From: Agelas oroides | Taxonomy: Eukaryota; Porifera; Demospongiae; Agelasida; Agelasidae | Assembly (NCBI GenBank): GCA_949130485.1 | Contig: OX422184.1 | Location: forward strand, 20,104,824 to 20,168,823 | Reading direction: 5' to 3' | DNA: 64,000 nt | Shown: in pieces, positions 1 through 10,900 of the stretch | Position numbering within the stretch: position 1 is the first letter of the stretch | How the letters are laid out: each line of letters opens with the position of its first letter | Made by a program: the position numbers and the translations under genes | The notes under the pieces: generated by a model | What the model saw: only the letters and a program-made list of their open reading frames with translations | Told to the model about the DNA's origin: nothing | Databases searched by the model: none

Positions 1-1515
1 CAAGTTGATTGACAAGCTGGTACCATGGCAACTTCACAAGTTTTGTTAGTCTTTCTTTACTAGTTCATGCACAAACTCAGAACAGCTCAATCATGCACGT
101 GCAACTAGCTATAAAGTGATTATCTGCAAATTTTTCAGTTTTTAGGAAGTTGACACATACCTTGATGCTAGTCGATTTTTCTTTCCGTGCTAATCTACCA
201 GACTTTGTGCTGCTGTAAGCTATCACAGTGCATGTATTTCTGCTTAACCAGTTGCCAGTAATATCTCTCCTCTGTCATTCATTATCAACTTACCATTCAT
301 ACTACTACCATGCTTACTCGGTCTTTTTTTTTTCTTTAATGTATTGCATAAATCTCTGAACACATACAAGTATGCACAATTTGAATAAATTTTTAAAGAG
401 AGGGTCAAAACTGCAATTTTGCTCATGAGTGTGTCTGTGTATACACCCTTATTCTACCACACTCTTGTTTTTAGCTGTCTTCTGCATTGTTTTGGGGCAA
501 CTTTATTAGTCATGCTGGTTACAAAACCAGCGTCGTTGGAAGAATTTTAGAGGTGGGGTGGCTAAGGAAAGCATACATTCGGCTGTCATTGTCACTTGTG
601 ACCCGGCACATCCCGCATTTTATGAAAAGACTGGAAATCATCTATATTGATGTGTAATTATGCGGCAGTAAAAAAAAATGGAAGTGATCGGTTGCTTGGT
701 CCCTGAGTTGCGGAGCGAAAAGCATCGCAGATGCAGAACGCAACTTTTCGAGAAAATGCAATGTTTTTACATTGCTATGTGTCTCCCATATACTATCGTG
801 TCACGTAAAATTGATACATGTTCTTGTAAAAAGGCAGCTTGAAAGTCACCAAAGACAGTTGGGAAAGACAGCGGTTGTGAAAGTGGGGGCTTACATTGTG
901 TCTATAGACAGAAAGACAACCGTATACAGACTGGAAGCTGGTGAAATCGCATTTTTTTGAAACGCGTACCAAGATGTCCATAGCAGCACATTCCCATATT
1001 TCGCTGACCTGCCTGTGAGTTCTGGTTTTATATCGTCTTTATAGTAGCAGAGCCAGGCTTCATAATTCAGTATGGTACAGTGCTAGCCTCCTGTAACACG
1101 TTGGTGTAATAATCTGATTTAGCTGGAAAACGACCTGTCCGGATAAAATCGCCTATTATTAACTCGAATTCAATATTTGCGGGAAGTGCCGGGTTTTCGC
1201 TCAGCGGGTCACATTTGGTGATAATATAGAAGGATGTACGTACTTCACCAACCGGAAGAGTAAAAGTCTATGGAGCTGTATACTTAGGTAAGGACTTAAC
1301 ATATTCCTGCTTTCTGCTTCACAAAGGATTATAAAACCGTGCGGATGAACAATTAATGCATACAAAATTCCTGCACCCAATTGCGTGCAAGTGCTGAATT
1401 AGTGATTTTAGTGAGTGTGGTCATCATCGCTCAATTTAATAGCTGCTAATAATCTACTAAGATTGCTAAGTTGTTTAGGTGTTAGTATATTACGTACATA
1501 TGCACATACACATAC
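1..1515. other. No exon recognised (downstream intron of gene A)
   Basis: I see no SRCR, CCP or transmembrane exon here on the minus strand, where gene A would continue. The last recognised exon ends at 1516 with a GT donor, so the gene must go on past the left edge. About 70 bases near 455-530 resemble 19435-19510 (shared TTTAGCTGTCTTC core), a weak dispersed repeat. Open frames here are short and look like chance. Confidence 0.5.
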
Positions 1516-1949
1516 CTTGACATGTGACTCCAGCATCTTCAGAGTGGCGACAGTTATGAACACCAAGTGGGTAACTGCGACAGTTCACAAGTCTGGTCTC
1601 AGTCCCAGTACAGGCCACGTTATCCAGAAGAATGGCTCCAGTTCCCTGGCCAAAGTAGGCACGCAACCAGGCAATTGCACCTGTGGAGACAAATCAAATC
1701 TACTCTTGAACACAGCAAATGAGCGAGAAAACTTACTCACAAACATGCACAACAACAACTAACAGACACATACAGTTGCTTATGTACCTGTTGTAGCAAA
1801 TCCAAGTTGTCTGCATACCACTCTTGCATCAGATGTGCTCCAGAAGTCATCACACACAGTGCCCCATGCGTTGGTGTTGCAGATTTCCACTCGACCTTGG
1901 ATACTGTTTGAACTACCTCGAAGCCTGATGTCACCATTAGTACATTGTC
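1516..1949 (-). CDS. Gene A SRCR domain 4 (two exons)
   Basis: Exons 1788-1949 and 1516-1680, phase 1-1. The second exon has no in-frame ATG and is easily missed, but it is fully open: [43 protein letters not shown], then a GTATGT donor. The first exon gives [31 protein letters not shown]. It is the last gene A exon seen in the window, and its donor shows that the transcript continues leftward. Confidence 0.92.
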
Positions 1950-4900
1950 CTGCACAATAGATATTTAGAGGCTGAAATTTATGCTTTCTTTTTTTATAAG
2001 AACAGTGTAAAGCCCATATAACAAATAAAACCAGTATAATTAAATCAAGCAAGCTTTAGTTTCGTAACTGCACTGCGACAAATGTGGCACATTTAAAAAT
2101 GTAGTGGGATAAGAGTTAATGGATTGAGCTCTAGGTATACCTAGTGTGCAACCCATTACACTGAATGCACCATATTGGTATCACCAATGTTATAAAATAA
2201 TAGGAGCTAGTAAAGTACATATGTGTATACACATACCTTGACAGGTGACTCCAGCATCTTCAGAGTGGGCACAGTTATGAACACCAAGTGGGTTACTGAG
2301 ACAGTTCACCAGTCTGGTCTCAGTCCCAGTGCAGGCCACGTTATCCAGAAGAATGGCTCCTGTTCCCCGGCCAAAGTAGGCATGCAACCGGGCAATTGCA
2401 CCTGTGGAGACAAATGTACTCTCAAACCCACTGAGTGAGGAAGAACTCTTGCTCGCAAACATACGACATCATCTCACATGTAGAATTGCAACGCAAATGC
2501 ATACAAGTCAGGTATATTAATAAATGTATCTGCAATTTCATATGTTCATCTGAATCACTATGCACACACAGTTGAATATGTACCTGTTGTAGCATATCCA
2601 AGTTGTCTGCATACCACTCTTGCATCAGATGTGCTCCAGGAGTCATCACACACAGTGCCCCATGCATTGTTGTTGCAGATTTCCACTCGACCTTGGATAC
2701 TGTTTGAACTACCTCGAAGCCTGATGTCACCATTATTACATCCTGCAGTGTAACATTACATCATCAAAGACTAAAATCTATTATTAAATGTTGTAACAAC
2801 CATCCAAATCCCCACTCCGCCTCTTTTCAAAAAAAAATATACAGCCCTGAATGTTTATCATCATACATACGTAAGAAAAGTAAAAGTCTAAATCAGCAAG
2901 CTTCAGCTTTCTAATTGTACTGTGACAAACGTGGTACAATAACAGTTCATGTGTTGTACAACAAATTTTTCTGAGGGAACGTGCTCTCAAGCAAAATTCT
3001 ATCCGACGCATGCTTTTTCACTTTAGTCTCCTCATGAAGTTTAGTCTCGTCCCCAAGCTCCAGGGGAGAAGGTTACATGAAGTTAGAATTATCAATGTGG
3101 CTAGGTACAAATGGGTGGAGTTGTGCAATAAACACTAAAAGTTGATATACATGAAAGTATCAGTTAATGAAAAGACAACACTAATAGGATTACTGTAACC
3201 AGTGAATTGGTATAGATGTCCAGTGGTTGAGGCTACGCTTTGTCAACTACTTTTAGGAGGTGGGTACTCCCATTTATTGATGGTAGTATAGTAACAAGTA
3301 AAACCGGGGTCCAAAATTTTTACCCCATTTGGCTGCTTTGCAGTTTGACCTCAGTTGAAATGACAGCTGTACAATATTGACCCCTTGACCTTGAACATAT
3401 GCTGTTGCTACTTTGCTGTACAATGAACAATTCTTCCACTAATCTGTGCACCGGGCCAGTAGCTTAGCACAAAACATGTTACATCTCAAGCATTGATTAC
3501 AACAATGAAATTTTCTAGGCAAAAGACTAATCTCAACTAGATACATTCAGATATCAACCAGATGTCCATCCTATGATGACCTTTTGGGACTCAAGAAAAA
3601 TGTGTGGGATACTAAATTGTCCAAACTTTCACCTTCACAAAGTGCATGACTTGCAAAAAAGTTGTTTCACCACTTGACTAACACAGGTCTTCAGTCATGC
3701 AACAAATGTAGTCATGCACAGTCATGACTGTAGTACTATTCATACAGTATTCCCAGTAGTGTTGTTTTAGTTACTGGTTTTCTATTTTAGTTCTAGTTGT
3801 AGTTGTTTTCATCCATGAGATTAGTTTTAGTTTTAGTTTTAGTTATAGTTATTTTTCATCTCAGAACAAGTTTTAGTTTTATTTTGCATCTCAGAAACAA
3901 GTTTTAGTTTTAGTTTTAGTTGCGGCACTTTAGATTTAGTTTCAGTTTTGATTACAGTTATTTGTAGGGAAAACAAGAATATCTTGCATCTAAATATATT
4001 AAATCTGTTGTGCGTCATTCCCAGAATGACACCCTGTTTCATGTCTTGGAACAATATTTCCTAGATGATGCCTTGAATCAGCAAACTTGTGTTGCTGCTT
4101 CTGTTGTGATATTCACAAACATGTCTCATGAAAGCTGAAATACAGCAGACCCGTAGGTGGGGGGGGGTTCGAGAGGGTTCACTCTAACCCCCTTTTGGCC
4201 TCCATCGCTTAGCTTTAAGTGCCCTATACCGTATGAAAGTGGTCCACTAGCCTCAATGCTATTAAGAATCATTGTTGTCCAAACGAGTCTGGTTGCAACT
4301 ACATGAGTTTGTTGATGGAGGATCAGCGCGGAATGCATGCGTATGCTGTTTATACCGCTGCGATGAAACGACATGCATAAATCACTATTACAGCCACTCA
4401 AGAGTTCACCAGTTGTCCTTCTAGTCAGTCACCGCCAATGAGCAAGCGGCAACTAAACAGCCTTGAGTTATATCAACTTTCTGAAAACGCATGGAAACGT
4501 ACTGTATATTATAGACATTTTGCTGTTGTATAAGCTTGGTGTTTTCTGACATATTTTCAGTATTCTCTGCATACTATTTCACCATCTTTCACCCCACCTG
4601 CTGCTCTGTCAACCATAGTACCTTCTCTCGTGGAAATTTGATGTCAGCTGGCTTAGCAAATGCATACATGGACAGCCAAAAATTGGATACAATACTCCGC
4701 GAGCTATGTAGCATATACTGATACTACGACTCTGCTTCTGTCCCAATATGGCTTCAGAAGCAATCACAGAGCATTTCAATTTTCTGGAGGGGCATGCCCC
4801 TAAACCTCCCTAGTCTTGCATGGTTATACATGCATACATACACATAAGACACCCTCTTGTAGCTACAGGCCTGCACAGTGGCTGGTGCAGAATACAGATC

Positions 4901-7900
4901 TGTTGCCATGGTGGCCTTGTTCCCATTTCCCCCTCCCCCCCCCCCATACTTTCTTTGTACACATACCGCACTCACTCAACATTACACCCCCCCTTTTTGC
5001 TGATTATATTTAACTCCAGGTATGGGGGGGGCTTATAATTGAATAATGGTAATTAGTCTCATTTATACGCCCCCTTTCCTCGCTGTGGAGTGCATGGGTT
5101 ACCGTCTTGTCCGGCTTGCGATGAAGCTCACAGTGGCTCAGTTCTGCAGGGCAAAGGATCACAGAGTGTGTGTAGTCAGAAAACGCGATGCAGTTTTGAC
5201 ACCACCACCAGCTAGCTACCAGCCTGCCGCCGCATAGCCAATTGCTTGGTTAGTGTATCACTGGCCAGTAGGTAGCTAGACTCTTTACGGTGAGTTCTAA
5301 CCTTCCTCTTGTTCGTCGGAGTAGCAGAGTTCTTCGGTTTTATTAAATTTTCCATGCATGGCCGAGGGGGGCGTAAATTGGAGATAAATATGCCTCCACA
5401 GTAAATTTATGCAAATAGTAAGGGGGGCTTATAATCGAAGGGGGCGTAATGTCGAGTGAATATGGTAATCACAACATACCGTGACAGGTAGGTGCACTCC
5501 CAGACCACACTCCTGTAGCTTGACAAGTGCGAGTACTGCTTCCCACACGGGCGAAGCCTGTATTACAACTGTAGGTGGCTGTCTGACCAAATGCTGTCCC
5601 AGCAGTGTGACTTACTCGCCCATTGGCTGGGTTAGCCAGAGCGCCACAATTCACAGCTGTTGAAAGGAGATATAAATGTGAGTGTATGTTAGTTCGTACT
5701 TGAAGAATTACCAATTCCATTGCAGCTATGACATATAGCTACCACATGTACTCTGCTTTAGGGGTTAACTGAGTGTCGATGCATGGCACTGAAGAGGAGA
5801 AGGCACATCCCAGGATGGCAGTACCAATGTAGTTTACTGCTCTTTGTGGCTAAAATCAAGCCTACTGTCCCTGTGGCATACATCCTTCCATGTGTGTGCC
5901 TACTTACTATAAAAGACCAAAGTGCAGTATTGCTCTTGTGCATGTGCACATAATGCATCATCTATATGAACAATCATCATAATTACTATGATCTCAGTTG
6001 CAGTTAAGAGCCACAGTTCCCATTGCAGCTATGATATGTACTACATGCACTCTGATTTTGTGTGTTCCAATATGGTATCCGATGAACACAGATATGTGTT
6101 GCCATCCTTGTCTCGAACACCTTCTCACACTCAGCTTGCTGACTAACCACAGATATAGATATGATATGGAACATTTCTTGTTACCGTGACATACATAATT
6201 ATGCATAAGTTTGTAGGCTGTTGCAAGCATATGGCAATTAGATATAAAATCAGGTTGTAAATTTTCTTTCTTTAAGAATTAAGAATCCAGATTGACTAAC
6301 ATGCAGTGCTACACGCATTGTTGTTGCAGATTTCCACTCGACCTTGCAGTCGTTCCGCCAGTGACAAGTATACGGGGAATTATTGAAAAACAGGAAGTAA
6401 AAACGCAGTCGCATTCCAATGTTTAATTAACGGCACCTTGTCTTCCGGTGAGTTTTCAAAGTCTCTTGCCAAGAAGATCGAAGATATAGGTGCTCACTCT
6501 GCCAGCGGTTTTATAGATTAATGAGTCTAATATCGAGATCGAACGTTTCAAGTTGTAGCCTCTTACCGCTTTGTGTAGGGAAGCCGTTGTACACAAACGG
6601 TTCGATCGCACCCCGTGCAAGAGGGGTGCGGCTTTTTGTTGCACGTTTTTGTTCGCCCCCCCTGAGCTGCATGAAACAGGTACCATTCGAAAGCACTGGA
6701 ATAGGGCTACAAATTTAAATATGCAAGAACTAGGCGTGTACACGAACTAGGGTCTGGGATACACGCGCTGGTATGCGGACCCAAAAATTGTAAAATACTC
6801 AGTCACCACGTGGTTAGGCCAACGAAGCCAGCGTTCGTAAAAGCACTTATAACGACACTCAGAGTCGCTGTGCTCTGTGCTAAGAGCATCTGAAGGACGT
6901 GCAAAGCCATCCTGGGCAGTGGCAAAGTGATTTGCAGCAGCGGTAAGCCTGTGAGTCTCTGTAAATTACTAGTTGAGTGCATTTAGCATGATGAGTTAGG
7001 CTTTAAAAGAGAGAATTACGCCGAGTTGGGAAGCTGTAAAGCTGGGAAACATAAAGACTGAGTTTATTTATAAAGGACAAAGCCACAGAAGCAAAAGCCT
7101 AATGATTTTGTGTGTTACTTGTTTTTTTTTTGGCTATTTCCTGGTAGTGAAACATACTGCCATGTTCTGAGGCTCTTTCCAGCTTTTGTCACATTTGAGT
7201 ACAAGTCAAGTCCAAAGGCGAAAGCTATGAAAAGGCCTGGGAACAGAACCACTTGTTCTTTGTCCCAAATAATAATTCACTTTGTAAAAACTTCATCTTC
7301 TAGCCTTTGGACGAACATTGCCAATCCATGCCTCAAGATGCTTTGGAGTTCCTCCCTGTAGACACTTTGAACATGCATGCAATAAAATCTTCCAGGCATT
7401 TCCCCACTGTTCTTGCATACTATCAGTTGGGTACATTTTGCATAGCTAGGAAAAGAATTTTGTAAATTTGGCGGTGCAAGATCCTTTCAATGCTCTGTCA
7501 TGCTCTAGGAACGTGCTGTGGACGGAGTAGCTATGGAGAGAGATGGCACCTACAAATCAAGAATAGAATTATAAACATGTAGTTCGTGTACACGCCTAGT
7601 TTTTGCATATTTTGTAGCTCTATTCCAGTGCTTTCGAATGGTACCTGTTTCATGCAGCTCAGGGGGGGCGAACAAAAACGTGCAACAAAAAACCGCACCC
7701 CTCTTGCATGGGGTGCGATCGAACCGTTCGTGTACAACGGCTTCCCTACACGAAGCGGTAAGAGGCTACAACTTGAAACGTTGGATCTTGATAGTAGACT
7801 CATTGATCTATAAAACTGCTGGCAGAGTGAGCGCCTACAGCTTCTCCCTTGTTGGTAGGAGTCCTTGAAAACTTACCGGAAGACAAGGTGCCGTTAATTA

Positions 7901-10900
7901 AACGTTGGAATTTCTGCACGTATACACTTTCCGTTTTTCAATAATTGTCCGTATATTGTCACTGGCGGAACGACTGCTTGGTAACTGTTTGTACTACCTC
8001 GAAGCCTGATGTCAACATTAATTAGCACATGGTGCTGCATTCAATAGTAACAGAAATTGCAATTGTCTTTCAAACAAAAGGTGCACAGTCCTCAGAAGAA
8101 AGTCATACAGTCCTGAATGGTTGGTTACCTTATGTAAAATGTGTAAAACAAAGTTGGATTCTGATCTGAATCCAAATGTGGTGCATTAACCATTCATGAA
8201 TTGAACAGTAGGCATACAACAAATTTAGTATGAGAGGTATAATATGTATGTACATATACATACCTTGACATGTGACTCCAGCATCTTCAGAGTGGCGACA
8301 GTTATGAACACCAAGTGGGTAACTGTGACAGTTCACAAGTCTGGTCTCAGTCCCAGTACAAGCCACGTTATCCAGAAGAATGGCTCCAGTTCCCTGGCCA
8401 AAGTAGGCATGCAACCGGGAAATTGCACCTGTGGAGACAAATCTACTCTTGAACACAGCAAATGAGCGAGAAAACTTACTCACAAACATGCACAACAACA
8501 ACTAACAGGCACATACAGTTGCTTATGTACCTGTTGTAGCAAATCCAAGTTGTCTGCATACCACTCTTGCATCAGGTGTGCTCCAGAAGTCATCACACAC
8601 AGTGCCCCATGCATTGTTGTTGCAGATTTCCACTCGACCTTGGTAAGTGTTTGTACTACCTCGAAGCCTGATGTCACCATTAGTACATTGTCCTGCACAA
8701 TAGATATTTAGAGGCTGAAATTTATGCTTTGGTTTTTTATAAGAACAGTGTAAAACCTATGTAACAAATTCGTACAGCATTGATCATTTTTATTATGTTA
8801 GTTTTCTAACTGCACTGCGATAAATGTGGCGCAATTAAAAATGTAGTGTGATGAGTGTTAATGGATTGAGCTCTAGGTATACCTAGTGTGCAACCCATTA
8901 CACTGAATGCACCACATTGGTATCACCAATGTTATAAAATAATAGGAGCTAGTAAAGTACATATGTGCATACACATACCTTGGCAGGTGACTCCAGCATC
9001 TTTATAGTGGGCACAGTTATGAACACCAAGTGGGTTACTGCGACAGTTCACAAGTCTGGTCTCAGTCCCAGTGCAGGCCACGTTATCCAGAAGAATGGCT
9101 CCTGTTCCCTGGCCAAAGTAGGCACGCAACCGGGCAATTGCACCTGTGGAGACATATTCACTGAGTAAGGAAGAACTCTTAATCATAGAATATAGGACAT
9201 CAACTCACAAGTAGAAATGCAATGGAAAGTCATGATATCCCCTATAGAGTGTTGAATATATAACTGCATTTTCTAAATTCAGCCATTGCAATCTCTCTTT
9301 TCAATCAACAACAACTAACAGGCACATGCAGTTGTATATGTACCAGTTGTAGCAAATCCAAGTTGTCTGCATACCACTCTTGCATCAGATGTGCTCCAAG
9401 AGTCATCACACACAGTGCCCCATGTATTGTTGTTGCAGATTTCCACTCGACCTTGGATACTGTTTGAACTACCTCGAAGCCTGATGTCACCATTATTACA
9501 TACCCCTGCAACTGAAGATAACTAGGTTGAAGTCTATATTTTCTAATATTATTTCCCTGGGATGTATAGTATAATCATTAGTTTTCTAGCTCACTAAATG
9601 TACTGTAACAAATGTCGCATAATAATAGTTCATGGGTTGAACAGAAAAATAAATACTTGGAGGCATGTCCCAGTAGTTATATGTGCTGTTATGCACCCAG
9701 ACCATGAGCCCCCTCACGTTTTGGTATAGCTGCCTTTACCACCAGTATGTATGCAAAGAATGGGATTTCCAATGTATTGCAAGGCCAAAATATTAGGTAA
9801 CTTCAAACTGCTTGGTGATGGCCTGGACATCATCAGCTAGCAGATGGTGTTCACCCAGACAGCTAGAGAATGTGTTCGGCCAGACACTATTTTCTTGCAA
9901 ATATGGAAACATAGATGATGGCATTTATGGTAGCACTATGCGTGAGCTAATGATTATTTTATTTGATAACCATGCCATTAATTTTACATCAACGCCCTAT
10001 TGTAAGCTGGCTTCACTACCTCGCGGTTTGCAATGTATATATACACAATAAAGAGAACCTAAGGTTTATACAAATTTATGCAGCGGCAGTCGGCCGGGTA
10101 GAGTGCCCATCCCTATCTCTCCCTGTGCCGCACGTCGAGCCCTCTCTCTCGTTCGCTCCTGCGTCGTAGCCTGTCTTCCTTACCTTACGGTACTCTTCTG
10201 GAAGCATTCTGAGTATCTATGTTCGCTACAATTAGCAAAACAACAAAACGGCTACCAAAAAAGCGTCTACGTGCGCACGTGTTGCTGGATCACGCACATA
10301 TTGTCCGTAGATGGCGCTCTTACGCATGAATGCAATGGACGCGTACGATGGACGTACGATACAGAAAAATGTCGCAATTCAACTCACTTGTGTGGGGCTC
10401 GCTCACGCTCGCTCCAATTATCTATGGTTCGACCACCAAGCGAGCCGAGGTCTGAAGGAGCGAAATGGTGTAAATCGAAAAACTGTAGTACTTGTAGTTA
10501 GCCTAATGTAGTACTAGCATTACTGATTTATGCCGCATGTACATGGTCATTCTAGCAGTTACACACACATTGGCATGTCATTTTGAAGTTGCATAAAGTT
10601 TTTCAGCGGGTATAGGGAGTGAAACACTTCAGTGTAGCTAGATATGGAAAACTTTAGTTCATGCTACCATCTGTCAGCTATTTATCAAGTGCGGGCAATA
10701 TCAGCTAGCAGATGGTTTCCTGGTGGACCTAGCAGATAGCGTCTGGGCAGACTCCATCCGCTAGCAGACCTTCCCACCGTCCAGTTTGTGATCGCTTGCA
10801 GTACAGTGAAACCCCTCTATTGTGGACACCATTGGAACCGACAATTTTGTCCATTACACCGAGGTGTCCCTAATTCAGGGCTTCCGGTAGGCGTGGTCCT

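Noticed and set aside
1415..1762. Plus-strand open frame of 115 residues
   Set aside because: It is the antisense shadow of the gene A SRCR 4 second-half exon (1516-1680). The same antisense frame recurs over every copy of that exon (2223-2438, 8244-8465, 8965-9168).
6456..6743. Open frames in both strands at 6456-6743 and 7531-7868 giving similar peptides
   Set aside because: They are the two inverted arms of the same transposon read in different frames; no domain or start context supports a gene.
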